NCBI GenBank assembly: GCA_032622095.1
Contig: CP136069.1
Span: 158,957,043-159,021,042 of the forward strand
Length of the DNA: 64,000 bases
From: Siphonodentalium dalli
Lineage: Eukaryota > Mollusca > Scaphopoda > Gadilida > Siphonodentaliidae
Direction of reading: 5' to 3'
Of this stretch, positions 10,770 through 21,377 are shown in pieces (position 1 is the stretch's first letter; every line of letters starts with the position of its first letter). The notes below the pieces were generated by a model, which saw only the letters and a list, made by a program, of their open reading frames with translations, did no database searches and was not told where the DNA came from. Made by a program: the position numbers and the translations under genes.

Positions 10770-12395
10770 GTAAGTATTCGTGATTATCATATGAAATGTG
10801 TACAATTATACTATTATTACATATGCTCGGATATTAATTTATTGATGCTTTTCGTTGGTTTTGATGTCAATTCTTGTTTTCGTGGTTTGTTGACATTTCT
10901 TGATCGGTAACTTTAGTAAGTATATACTTTGTAAAAAAAAATCGTAATTTTCTTATACTTTTGGCAGAAGTTAAAACGCTCACAAAAGCTAGCACAATTG
11001 AAGCAATGAACTCTGATGTTGAGTCCGTGTCTCTACAATTTTTTTTGTATATATATATATATTATATCACATATTTCGGGGGAAGTGCATTGTGCTGTAC
11101 CAATATAATGGAAGATCCGTTCTGTGTCAATGTTCGAACCCATGTTCAGACTGATACGCTTCCTGTTAATAGGTGCCCCGTAAAATTGTAATTTATGTGT
11201 TAAAACTTCCTTTTTTAAATTTTGAACGTCAATATATGGCTATAAAAATATCCTATTGAAAGGTCCATTTGTCCGATCTAATTATTTCTAAGCCAATTTA
11301 ATCTTTCAAAAAAAAAAGTTAAATACTTTAAATCAACATCATGTGACGGCACAGGTATCACAAAAAATCGTCCACAGAAAACGATCATAAATGATAACGC
11401 TCTTTAATGTCAACTGCTTTTGGACGACGGAAGAATGGACGCTCTTTATAAGAACACCAAAAACGTGTTAAGACTTCCCATTTGATGGGATCATGCATGG
11501 GTCCAGTCTAGTCATTTTGCAGTATTGAAATGGTACAAATGGTGGCTCTGGTGTGTCGATCTATATCCTTGTCGTTTCATTCTATAAGGGTCGACCTATC
11601 TCTTTGTTTCATTCGCGTTGCTTTTATTTGAAATGACGTTTTCTCAGATAGTAAGGAGTTATCCATAGAAGTGCGATAATTTCTAGTGATATAATGTAGA
11701 AACCCTATTCTCTCTATTTAATTCAACCTATTCAACAAAGTCTCCCATTGTATGTTGGTATTCCAGAAAGTTGTCTTATTAGTCAGTTCTTAATTGTGCT
11801 AGCGGTGCACTCTTTGTGGTGTGTCTGTCATTCATTTTGTATTCATTTATTCCACTTGAGTCGTGTGTTATTTGTAAAAGATAACACACGACGGTAATTT
11901 TGATCAGCTCTACATTTCGTGGCCTGGACACTGACCTCCAGCACCAGTTACAGTGTATACCTCATTGAGGTTCTTATCACACATAATTGTCACACAAGGT
12001 ATTACATTTCACAGTACAGTAATACTGTTGAGTTTACTTTTAGGGTTGGTCCCATCCGATAAGCTCTACTTTTATTTAGCATTTTATATCTATTGCTATA
12101 TATGGCAAGCTTTGCCCCTCTAAATAGAATACCTGATGAGTTTTTCCACCCTTTCGCCGTGGAGATTATATGTTCGTTTAAATTTCAGACTAAAACATGA
12201 GTATTAAGTCACGTGTCATGGCTTTTGAATGTGATCGTCATAAAAATGTTGCAATCACATACATTATGGGTAGGCGAGGCCCTTAATTGACCAGACCAAA
12301 TCACAACTCAAAGAAATGAAGAAAAAACACAACACTGCACACACCACATACATCTGGTATTGTGTTATGTTGGGAGACTTGTGAATATATGGCTG
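10770..12395. other. Unassigned intergenic or intronic DNA
   Basis: No gene or named repeat is recognised. It contains isolated CGCTCTTTA/TAAAGAGCG motifs (near 11399 and 11450) that also occur in family G and near 15075 and 24320. If the exon at 10500-10769 belongs to lipin, this would be part of its first intron. Confidence 0.4.
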
Positions 12396-13241
12396 GTGGT
12401 CATTGTCGCATGGTTTCGTGCAAAAAGATACCCAGAATATCATAAATTTGCAAAAATACACCCAGAATCTCCTAAATGTGCAAAAAGACACACATGATCT
12501 CCTAAATGTGCAAAAAGACACACATGATCTCCTAAATGTGCAAAAAGACACACATGATCTCCTAAATGTGCAAAAAGTCACCCAGCATCTCAAATTCGAT
12601 TCAAGGATAAGGAACAGCCGTGCCAGTCAAACTCAAAACGAACGAAATGTCCATTCCACTCCGATCGAAACAAATACTTGTAATTATAATGATAAGCAGA
12701 TAACTAATCTAAAATCGCGTTTTTTTTAATGAGATTTCGATTTTCTATGTTGTCCTTTTTCTCGTTTAACATATACTGTGGCTGAAGGGGTCACTCTCAC
12801 CAAAAAAAAGTGCTGAAGGGTACACAGGATTTTCACAATGTGCTGAAGGGTATTATACACAGGGTTTGAAATGTCGTTCTAAAGGACATTCAGTTTTCTA
12901 TTCTGCCATGATTTCTGTTAGAGAATAATTGTTTGTATACGTTCCAATGAATATTAAAATGTACTGAAAACAAACTGCTAATGGGCGCCAGACTTTCATA
13001 AACACAATTTAAGTAATGGTGTTCGTGCCGATCACAAACCATGTGTACCCTTCAGCACATTTTCAAACCCTGTGTACCCTTCAGAACTTTTGTTGGTGAG
13101 AGTGACCCCTTCAGCTATACTGTGTGTCTTTTTGCTCGTTTAAGGGATCCTGGGTGTTTTGGGTTTTTTTTTTTTTTGCACGTTTAAAGGATCCTGGTGT
13201 TGGTTGGTTTTTTCCGCGATATACCATGCGACAATGACCAA
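12396..13241. mobile_element. Nested inverted repeat R with inner repeat Q
   Basis: The outer arms read GGTCATTGTCGCATGG near 12398 and CCATGCGACAATGACCA near 13226. Inside, a second inverted repeat Q (12772-13124) pairs GCTGAAGGGGTCACTCTCACC with its complement GGTGAGAGTGACCCCTTCAG. Q also carries mirrored GTGCTGAAGGGTACACAG / TGTGTACCCTTCAGCAC blocks. Q looks inserted into R or is the surviving core of a larger foldback. No transposase is present. Confidence 0.7.
12419..12592 (+). repeat. 30-bp minisatellite, about 5.5 units
   Basis: The unit CAAAAAGACACACATGATCT plus CCTAAATGTG repeats with period 30. The three central units are identical and the outer ones diverged. Because 30 is a multiple of three, it opens a 108-codon frame (12403-12729) with a ten-residue repeat KDTHDLLNVQ. 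That frame has no other coding sign and is considered fortuitous. The array lies in the left arm of repeat R. Confidence 0.85.
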
Positions 13242-13282
13242 CTCAACCAAACTTGGACCTGCATGACACGATATGGTTCATT

Positions 13283-13650
13283 TTAAAGGGGTATACTGTA
13301 CACTAAATTCGGCCATTTATGGGACCATCTCCTTTTATGCTCAACAGAATATATGCAACAAATGAATGAATTTTAACCCTGTATTAGTGCAAAATGCTCT
13401 CATGCATTGTGTTCTATGTATATGAACGATGCAAACAACATGATATAATATTATAACAATGAGTTTGTGACTCGAGTCATAAACTCATTTTCATTATAAT
13501 TGCCATGTTGTTTGCATCGTTCATAGAGCACAAGGGTGTATTTTGCACTAATCCATGCCTCAAATTAATTTATTTGTTGCATATATACTCTTGAATATAA
13601 AAGGAATTGGTCACATAAATGGCCGGATTTAGTGTACAGTTTTCTTTTAA
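13283..13650. mobile_element. Foldback element P, TTAA-flanked
   Basis: TTAA-AGGGGTATACTGTACAC on the left faces GTGTACAGTTTTCTT-TTAA on the right. Arms of about 175 nt pair almost to the centre at 13470-13485, which holds GACTCGAGTC. Internal mirrored blocks include AACGATGCAAACAACATG with CATGTTGTTTGCATCGTT and TAGTGCAAAATGC with GCACTAA. It is a nearly continuous palindrome, so hard to replicate and assemble. Confidence 0.75.
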
Positions 13651-13795
13651 CCTCAAAATTATGCGTGTATCTATACGCAGTTTGGAACACATGTCCCCTG
13701 GTGGGACAACTCCACAATGAGTAAGGTATATATATACTCATGGTGGGGTTGTCGCACCAGGGGACATGTGGTTTGGGAGATACGTCTATGCTTAA
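13647..13795. mobile_element. Short inverted repeat X between P and G2
   Basis: Arms ACACATGTCCCCTGGTGGGA and its near-complement (CACCAGGGGACATGTG) flank a TATATATAC centre near 13727. Outer sequences GTATCTATACGCAG and GATACGTCTATGC also pair. X lies exactly between the right TTAA of P and the left TTAA of G2. It may itself be a TTAA element sharing both sites, though its extreme ends are not clearly inverted. Confidence 0.5.
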
Positions 13796-14404
13796 AGACA
13801 CGGTTGGCCTTGGCGGTGGGTATCCTGTGAAAATATCTCCACCCGTCAAAAACCGCCACAAACAGAAAGAACATCAAAATGTAGATAGACTTTGTCCGTA
13901 TACAAATAAGAAATATGACATAAACAGTACGTTATGGTCATATGTTTGACCATTGTTATGTAAACAAAGGCATAAAAAGTAACTTTTCTGGTGTTTGTTT
14001 ATATTATGATGGTAAACATAAAGAGCGTTCTTTGTTGGTGAATACCTGATATGGAACTAATAAAGAGCGTTAATGCCATTTGTGTGTGATTAGCCAGTAG
14101 CATTGTGCTGTCTTCTGTAACACAATCAGTCTCTTCTTAGGTAAAATATAGCACAGGTCCCCAGAACAAAAATTGACCCCACCCCCAATAATACTTAATC
14201 CTATAGAATTAAGTATTATTGGGGGTGGGGTCAATTTTTGTTCTGGGGACCTGTGAAATATAGTAGGTCTCTATGATAACATGCTGTTTACGCGATGGTC
14301 ATGGTATATGTGAACGGAGCTGTATGCGTTTTACTGTTTTTCTGTTTACGGTGTTTGGAACAAAAATGAATATTTTCGACAATTAAGGCCGCACGTGCCT
14401 TTAA
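13792..14404 (+). mobile_element. Family G element, copy 2, with hAT hairpin inside
   Basis: This matches G1 and G3 from TTAA-AGACACGGTTGGCCTTGG to CGCACGTGCCT-TTAA. It is longer than its sisters because a 104-bp hairpin (14152-14255) interrupts it. Removing that insert restores the G1/G3 order TAGGTAAAATATAGTAGGTC. A 69-codon frame at its start is shared with G1 (2454-2684) but has no domain. Confidence 0.85.
14152..14255. mobile_element. hAT-like hairpin MITE with 8-bp duplication
   Basis: The element starts CACAGGTCCCCAGAACA and ends with its exact complement. The two arms of about 48 nt are perfect complements around a 7-nt loop CCTATAG. It is flanked by AAATATAG on both sides (14144-14151 and 14256-14263), and sister copies of the host element G have that 8-mer once. 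An 8-bp duplication with CA...TG ends fits the hAT superfamily. The perfect arms suggest a recent insertion. Confidence 0.9.
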
Positions 14405-14734
14405 AGTACCATGAAAACTTTTGCCAAGATTAGCAATATTCCATTTGTTTCGCACAGAAGTGAGACAAAGTTCTTTCTTTTTTTACCATATCGGGGAATA
14501 AACTAAAACTAAACGCTTTATTGTTCCATTCCGAAGAAATTTCGGGACTCGACTTTTCCAAATGATATGAATTGTGTAAGTCTTTCTGTCACACATAACG
14601 TCCTCGTAAGGGTATTTATCCCCGGTATCGGACCGGGATGTATAATACAAAAAAGGAGCTCGATTTGAGGCCACCACTGGACATTCAAGATTTGACGTCA
14701 TAGATCCATCATCTGCACGTTTTATAAATTAGAA

Positions 14735-14973
14735 AAAAATTAGAGCTTCCTGAAATTTTGCGAAAACTCTGTGCCAATGCATTCTTTTATACATGCCAGT
14801 CCCCCATATGGAGCCTCGCATAAGAGAATCAATTGGCCTAACAATATTTACATTGACCTGGTAAGCCAGGGCATTCTATTATATATGGGAGACTCGCACA
14901 TATAAGAGCATGCATTATATAGCACATAATCTTTAATACTGCACCAGCACAGCTACCGTCACGAAAGGGTTAA
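14735..14973 (+). mobile_element. Family B TTAA MITE, copy 1
   Basis: The left part is decayed (AGAGCTTCCTGAAATTTTGC is still clear). Then come two decayed CCAATGCATTCT hairpins split by CCTAACAATATTTAC, and the right end ACCGTCACGAAAGGG-TTAA at 14970. It matches the intact family B copies at 33977-34237 and 34997-35263. Confidence 0.75.
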
Positions 14974-15989
14974 TGTGATGTTTTGATCGCCATATATCGA
15001 CTTTCAAAAGAGGACGTTTCAACACGAATTAAATTTTTGTTAGCCCAGCAAAAATTCCAATGATCGTCTCTGATAAAGAGCGTCCATGATGCAGTCGCCC
15101 AGAGGCGGTATAAAAATTATTATAATAAAGAGCGATCTCAGTTATAATCGTTTTTTACTCGTTTTCAATATAAATCTGAAGGATGCTTTTGTGCATTTTT
15201 GCGATGACAGTGTCATACAACTGATGGTTATTGCAAGTATTTTTCCTTATTTTATTTGCCTGGTAAGCTTATGCAATTTTACAAATTAGGTGTCAATTGG
15301 ACAGTGCACCTTTAAGTCTGGTGGTAAGTTCACCTTTAAATCTGGTGGTACAGTTATTATGTATTTATGTCTAGACTGTATGTGCCAAGTATGTGCTTCG
15401 GTTGGACTGGGTTGAAGTGAATGATGACAATATGCCATAGAATGAGACGGACCTTATGTTTTCCTTCAGTGCCAGAGATTTTTTTTTTTTGAAATTACGC
15501 CTATATACTATATCTCTGGTCGTGCAAGCTGACGAATATACGCGTCTGGTTTGGCTGCGTATAATTTTATGTCGGTTAATTGTATGAAAGCTGAGTAGGC
15601 GACCTTGTAGGTCATGATCAGTCTGAAGTAGTTCCAGTCTGAATTTGGGCCATGATATATAACCATTAAATTTACTGGTGCACTATTTTTGTTTAATCTG
15701 GGTCAGGTTATGCACCCACTTTGTGTAAGTATTCGGCTTAGCAACGAGCTCTTAAGTTCGAGATTGCTTTGGATTGTGTGCACGTCTATTCGTTATCTGC
15801 GTTTTTTTTTTGCACTACTCAGAGGTATAGTCACGCCACAATGCAAACTTCAAAGCAGATTTGTAAATATGGACCCATACAATAGGTTATCTCAGAAGTC
15901 TTATAAAAAAAATCAAGTGACCGTGTCAATTTCTTGAAGGTATTTTATTGTGCTGTTACAGTGTGAATTGCTCCATAGTATGCATGACC
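14974..15989. other. Unassigned DNA
   Basis: No recognisable gene. There is a small direct repeat at 15300-15350 (CACCTTTAAGTCTGGTGG twice). TAAAGAGCG motifs near 15075 and 15125 resemble a family G block but without the rest of that element. Confidence 0.4.
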
Positions 15990-16735
15990 ATTGCCGATAC
16001 ATATATTGTCCACAGTTAAATTTAAACAGACTTGGATAATTATACCCCCTCCCCCCGCAACGAGTTGGGGGGGGGGGGGGTAAACTGGTATCAGCTTGTC
16101 TGTCCGTCCGTAGACACAAATTTGTCTGGAGTTTTTCTCAGTCGTTTTTTGATCAATTTCCGTGAAACTTGGCACAGACATCAACCACCATGGTAACATG
16201 TGCACCTTCGATTATAACGTCTGTCGGACTTTCTTTTTTTTTGGAGGAGTTATCCCCCCTTTTTCGACTTAGAAAATTTGTCCGGAGTTTTTCTCAGTCG
16301 TTTTTTTTTATCAATTTCCGTGAAACTTGGCACAGACATCAACCACCATGGGAACCTGTGCACCTGCGATTATGACGTCTGTCGGACTTTTTTGGAGGAG
16401 TTTTCCCCCCTTTTTCGACTTAGAAAATTTTCACAACATGTATAATTTTGTCCGAGCTTTTATTCCTAGGTCAATTTTTTTTTTAACTTGGCACAGATAT
16501 TTAGTACCATGGGAACCTGTGCACCTGCGATTATGACGTCTGTCCGACATTTTTTGGTGGAGTTATCTCCATTTTTCGACTTATACATTTTGTTGCAACA
16601 TGCATAATTTTGTCCGAGCTTTTATTTCTACATTTTAGGTCAATGTTTTTTAATTTTGGCACTGATATTTAGTACCATGGGAACCTGTGCACCTGCGATT
16701 ATGATGTCTGTCTGACTTTTTTGTATTGGGTTAGG
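15990..16735. repeat. Tandem array of about 160-bp units with poly-G head
   Basis: The array begins with TTATACCCCC, an AACGAGTTGG / poly-G hairpin head, and GTCTGTCCGTCCG. It continues as four units of about 158, 161 and 170 bp, each with CTTGGCACAGA, ACCATGGGAACCTGTGCACC, GATTATGACGTCTGTC and GGAGTTATC blocks. This layout is common in mollusc repeat DNA (general knowledge). The open frames at 16169-16536 are repeat by-products. Confidence 0.8.
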
Positions 16736-16764
16736 GATACCTGTTGACTTTTGTTTGTGGAGTT

Positions 16765-16812
16765 ATGATTAGGGTTAGGGGTTAGGGTTAAGGGGTTTAG
16801 GGTTAGGGATAC
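16765..16812 (+). repeat. Short interstitial telomere-like (TTAGGG) stretch
   Basis: GATTAGGGTTAGGGGTTAGG and further TTAGGG-like hexamers with one-base slips make about seven degenerate units. Flanking copies of TAGGGATACCTGTTGAC at 16733 and 16805 enclose the stretch. TTAGGG is the usual metazoan telomere unit, including molluscs. This is an internal relic, not a chromosome end. Confidence 0.7.
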
Positions 16813-17627
16813 CTGTTGACATAATGTCAGTGCCCAATATATGGTAATGGCTACTTCACTCAAATAACATTTTGAATACGGGGGTATTACTTAGTCCCAT
16901 CTGGGACAAACCCATCTCTAGTTTGAATCTAAAAATTACCTGGATGTATTGGCCTATCGGTACGCACTATATATTGTATTAGGCCTACATGGAAAAATAT
17001 ATGCAGATGAATTGGCCTACAGGATATATCAGGAATATAGACTAACACGCAACTCTCTTTTCTGTTCCATGTCGTGCACATGGTTGTTGTTTGTTTGAGT
17101 CCCATACACCGTGTTCAAAGTTGTATTTTAATGACTTCAATGCATCTTTGTGGGGACACATAATGCCCGTAGAATGGTAGTTCGTGTATATAACTATATA
17201 TCGACCTATTTCTGTATATACCAGTATATACCGGGAAAATTATAAAGCGAATATTATATTAGGAGTATATTGAAGCGCAAACGACCATGTCCAGTTGCCG
17301 TAGCGGAACGCTCTTAGTTATTGATGATGGTCATGAATTTTGTTTTACGTTTTGTCCCAAGAAGACAAGTGCATGATCCTCCGAACTGATCAGCGTCGAA
17401 TATTAAGGTCATATTGTGATTGTTATATGTAGTAATGATGTTATAGCCTATAAAATGATACGAAAAATATATTTAAATTTTGGATTCGACGATGATGGTG
17501 TGTAGGCTGATGCCATGCATAGAATATATTCGTCGGCCTAATTTAGTTTGCCCAAGATCGAGAGCGCGACAAGTGAACAATGTCTTGCTATATATAGGCG
17601 CGATAACATTGAACACCGTCGGTCGCT
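16813..17627. other. Unassigned DNA
   Basis: No gene, RNA or repeat family was recognised. It contains scattered TATATA runs and the phrase AGGCCTACATGG-type AT-rich sequence without a detectable repeat unit. Confidence 0.4.
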
Positions 17628-17853
17628 TTAACCCTTCAATGCATGGTTGGAGCTTCGCTTGTGCAGCATTAAATCCCGTGTTCCAGTGGCATATATAATA
17701 AAATGCTCTAGCTTACACGGTCAAGGTAAAGATTGTTAGGCAAATGATGTATTCTCTTATATATGCGATGCTCCTTATATATATGCGTATGAGAGAATGG
17801 ATTGGCACAGTGTTTCACACATTTTCAGGAAGCTCCAGTCATGGAAGGGTTTA
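17628..17853 (-). mobile_element. Family B TTAA MITE, copy 2, inverse
   Basis: On the + strand it reads TTAA-CCCTTCAATGCATGG, then decayed hairpins with ATTCTCTTATATATGCGA, and ends CAGGAAGCTCCAGTCATGGA-AGGG-TTTA. That is family B in minus orientation with one changed base in the right TTAA. Divergence from B3/B4 is considerable, so this is an older copy. Confidence 0.75.
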
Positions 17854-18600
17854 TGATAAACCCAGGATATATACAGCCTGGTTGATGGTGTTTATAATGA
17901 ACGGCACATGGGTGGTATAAAATACGCGCTACGGGGTCCGGTTCAATCCATGTGTATATAATATATGTGAAGCGTGTGGCGGAATAAGCGTTGCAGCATG
18001 CACATTCATTGGCATCAGGCTGATAATCACTGTGTAATATTTCATCAAGGTGTGTTCTGTTGATTAGCGAATGCCAGAGAAGTTATAAATATATTGGTGA
18101 CGATAATCATATTTTACAAGTTTCCCAGAATACCACATGCGCACTTCTTATCTATAGGCGATATCTAAATTGATGTATGCATGGACTAACGGTTCGTTAA
18201 ATTGATCAGCTTACTTATATCGTTAAATTGATCAGCTTACTTATACATAGGCCTGCACGTATATATATAGGCCTGCGGTACGTAATTTGGAAGAGGCTTA
18301 CTAGTACGGGCGGTATAGATTGATCTAAATATACAAAATTATATACTGATTTACAGGCCTAGCATATATATATATACTGCATCTGAATAGGTATATATGT
18401 AGGAATACGTCAAATGTCCAATTCTGGCAGACTGCAGACAAACATCCCCATCGTTCATAAATCAGCCACAATGTCAGATGACCGCATAATCCCAAATAAG
18501 TGGTCCTTTAACTTTGACATTCCAAAAACTCACGGAAATTATTGATAAAACTGATCAGTATTTGAAGAAAATTCAACACACTATTTGTGATAGTTTCAAG
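17854..18600. other. Unassigned DNA with a 25-bp direct duplication
   Basis: GTTAAATTGATCAGCTTACT occurs twice in tandem at about 18197-18246. Nothing else is recognised. The right edge may already belong to the LINE fragment that starts near 18606, but its upstream limit cannot be fixed. Confidence 0.5.
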
Positions 18601-18605
18601 GTTGA

Positions 18606-19201
18606 CCATGTGTCGTGTTTCAGAAGAGATATATATATAACGATGAAAAACCATCAGGTAAGAAAAAATTGAGCGTGTATTATAGAGAAATAATAAGGGA
18701 TTACCGATTGGAGCCATATTTGGACATAGTAAAAAATATCGAAGTAAGAAAGATCTTCAGCAAATTGCGGATTAGCAATCATACTCTAGAAATTGAAAAC
18801 GGGCGCCATAAACAACCGAAGATTCCTGTAGAAAAGAGAATATGCAGAAAGTGTGGATTGGAAACGGAAACCGAGGAACATTTTATTTTAAAATGTCCTA
18901 TTTACAAAAGCATTCGTCTCCGTTTCTTTGACGAAATAAATAAAGTAAATCACAAGTTTATTAATATGACTGATGCCCAAAAATTCATTTTCATACTGCG
19001 AAATGACAAAACAGAAACGTGCAATATCATCTGTAACATGGTCCGTCTCTTTTTCCACAAAAGGTCTGAAACACCAGATTTTCAACAACAAACATGATTA
19101 CAATTGTGTATACTTATTGTATCATATATATATTTATTGTTATTTATGTTGTGACATCGGCCCCGTGAGGGTGTAATTGTCAATAAACTTATTTTATCTT
19201 A
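18606..19201 (+). mobile_element. 3' end of a non-LTR retrotransposon (LINE) ORF2
   Basis: A frame of about 160 codons (18606-19097) encodes the C-terminal tail of a LINE reverse-transcriptase protein. It carries the LRISNHTLEIENGRH segment (an LRxSxHxLxIExGR pattern), followed by a Cys/His motif CRKCGLETETEEHFILKC (C-x2-C-x8-H-x4-C). This arrangement is typical of the zinc-knuckle end of Jockey/RTE/L2-like ORF2 proteins. Upstream of an in-frame stop at 18603 no catalytic domain is found, so it is 5'-truncated, as usual for LINEs. The 3' UTR ends CAATAAACTTATTTTATCTT, resembling a LINE tail. Confidence 0.75.
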
Positions 19202-19208
19202 TCAAACT

Positions 19209-19282
19209 GATTGTCTATATACATTATATAATGCAGTAGTCAATCACTATATTATATAATGCAGTAGTCAATCACTTCTGCT
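19209..19282. repeat. Tandem duplication, unit about 33 bp
   Basis: ATTATATAATGCAGTAGTCA followed by ATCAC occurs twice in a row just downstream of the LINE tail. It is a simple local duplication, possibly linked to the LINE insertion site. Confidence 0.7.
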
Positions 19283-19354
19283 GATACATGTCGAAGAATG
19301 TATATTGATAACCACTTTGTCAGATAACATTAAAGGTCTATTGTAACAGTGCTA

Positions 19355-19905
19355 ACAACAACGTAACGGTGCAGACACAATGGTATCAGTTGCTATTTAG
19401 TGGAAATCCTGGCGATATATGATCTATATTTATGATTTATAATAACAACAGGCTTATATTCATTAATGAAACTTTTGCAAATCACAATAAATGGCTGATG
19501 TAAATATTGTCTGCTCCGTTATGTAACGATGCAGACTAACGGATCAGACATTATTGGGTATTTTTCAGCAACAAGTCAATTGTTTATGGATATACATGTA
19601 GACTTTTGGGTGAATTGTGAGACTATAGTTTTGAATATTAACCAGATAATAATGATTAATCTATAATATGTTGACCAGCACAATACACGATAAAATCCGT
19701 AACGGTGCAGTCACTGAATGGACATACTAATATGTTTACTCTTTCAAAGCGCCGAAAACAAGTTCTCTTGTAGAATAGCTTTCTTTTAATGTCCTTGCCT
19801 TGTGGGATATGGTGCGCATGCTTTATATAACAGTAAAGTGTGTTGAACTTGATTACTGGCCTTAGGTGTGTGTCAATGTTGTAGCCGTAACGGTACAGAC
19901 ATCAA
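19355..19905 (+). repeat. Dispersed GTAACGGTGCAGAC motif, four copies
   Basis: The motif occurs near 19361 (GTAACGGTGCAGAC), 19517 (GTAACGATGCAGAC), 19699 (GTAACGGTGCAGTC) and 19886 (GTAACGGTACAGAC), all in the same direction and spaced about 156-187 bp. Sequence between the motifs is poorly conserved. It may be the remnant of an old tandem array of nucleosome-sized units or a set of protein-binding sites. Confidence 0.55.
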
Positions 19906-20128
19906 CATTGAGGGACACCATGTATATATATACTGACCTAAACTAGTTCAATGAAAGTTTCCCCCTTTATCATATGGAGCTTTCAATTAGGGATATATAT
20001 GTTCATGCTCAGTTTGTTTTCAGTCGCGAACGCTAAACATCATTTAGAACGAGATTTCAAAACCTGCGTATACCCTTTAGCACATTTGCAAAACCTGTGT
20101 ACCGATATAGCTTTCGGCCTTCTTTTTT

Positions 20129-20149
20129 TGGGGGGGGGGGGGGGGGGGT
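20129..20149 (+). repeat. Poly-G tract
   Basis: A run of about 20 G interrupts the sequence between AGCTTTCGGCCTTC and TGACGAACC. Similar runs occur near 16067, 20481, 21892 and 59190, and a poly-C run at about 23542-23565. Lengths of such runs are unreliable in assemblies. Confidence 0.8.
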
Positions 20150-20304
20150 GACGAACCTTAAAATTCAGTCTCATGCATCGCTGAATTAAACGTAATGGGG
20201 TGCTCACTTATTGCAATATATATAATCCTATACAGGTCAATAGGTCTACCGGGTATATAATTTATATAGGCCTACACTGGGGGACTTGCCAATATGTTGG
20301 CAAA

Positions 20305-20345
20305 TAGGTTAGATTAGATTTTATTTGATAACATTCATATACAGG
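20305..20345 (-). repeat. Possible LINE 3' tail on the minus strand
   Basis: On the minus strand the sequence reads TATCAAATAAAATCTAATCT, resembling the AATAAA-plus-short-repeat tail of the LINE at 19180-19200. About 200 nt further (20345-20550) is a weak frame with no conserved domain. Only the tail is suggestive. Confidence 0.3.
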
Positions 20346-20639
20346 TTGACAGTGCAGTCTTACAGAAAATAGTATAACATCAAGTCCGTATGCAGCCACT
20401 AGCAAAGACAGTTCGTCATTTATAATGAGGGCATTAGACACAAGCTGCGAAGCGATGAGAGGGTGTGTCGCCCTATCGCATTGGGGGGGGGTGGGTTCGG
20501 GGTCCTCTCCTGGGGAATTTTGAAAAAATACAATGTACTGTGACACAAGATCCGCCGTGACACAAAAAGTTTAGCTTTTCCAAGTTTTCTCTCACAGGCC
20601 TGGAATTGAATTGTATCAAAATAGCCTAGCTATTCTGAA

Positions 20640-20765
20640 TGAACCAATTGTCATGTGGGGGACTAACAGAATCCACTGGGCCGACGAGGGTTCGAACCAG
20701 TATCAGACAAGTTCGCGCCCTGAACCTGATCATCTATAGTAGTCTATCTCGGGGGAATTGTTTTT
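20640..20765 (-). repeat. tRNA-derived SINE-like fragment
   Basis: On the minus strand there is a B-box match GGTTCGAACCC (20688-20698), preceded by GATCAGGTTCAGGGCGCGAA and an A-box-like GATAGACTACTATAGATGAT. The spacing fits a tRNA-like head of about 75 nt. It does not fold into a clean tRNA, so I read it as a decayed SINE. A further GGTTCGGCCC-type block near 20831 may be a second piece. Confidence 0.4.
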
Positions 20766-21377
20766 CTGAAGTTAATTATAAGTTTTAACTGACCTTATGG
20801 GAGGGACCAGGACACACTGGGCCGACCATGGTTCGGCCCAGTGCGAGAAAATTTTGAAATCTGAACATATAAATTGCTAAATCCTAGCACCTATTGAGTA
20901 GCCTCAATGTTTCCAAATGTTATAAACTTGAAACCTGACACACCTTATAAGGTTAGAAAATTTCCAACTGATGGTCCACATGCAAAATTTGGACCAAAAG
21001 TAGGCAAATATGCAAATGATGGTCTAAATCAAAATATTCCCCACTAATATAGATTGTTGGAAAATCGATCTATACGAAAACGATTTCAACCTATTGTTTC
21101 GTGTGAAATTTCCAACTATTGTTGTGTCGGCCATGATATTTCGAACAGTTGAACATTTTGACCAAGTTTGAGAGACATAGCTTAATTGGCACTCTGTAGT
21201 ATTTGTGTGTACGGGTCTCTGCCCCCGCCCGCTATATATGGTGATATATGATATTCGCCGGACGTTCGAATGGATGTGCTTTACACGACACCCTTTCGCT
21301 GTATGCATGGGTCTTTATTAAGTTTATATCCAGTGATTCCGCCAGGCTACTTTTAGTTGGTTATATTTTTGAACCAC

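Noticed and set aside
12419-12592. 30-bp repeats considered as a CRISPR array
   Set aside because: Units are head-to-tail without spacers and the DNA is animal nuclear; it is a minisatellite.
20129-20149. Poly-G runs as G-quadruplex regulatory elements
   Set aside because: Uninterrupted homopolymers of uncertain length with no gene nearby; regulatory meaning cannot be supported.
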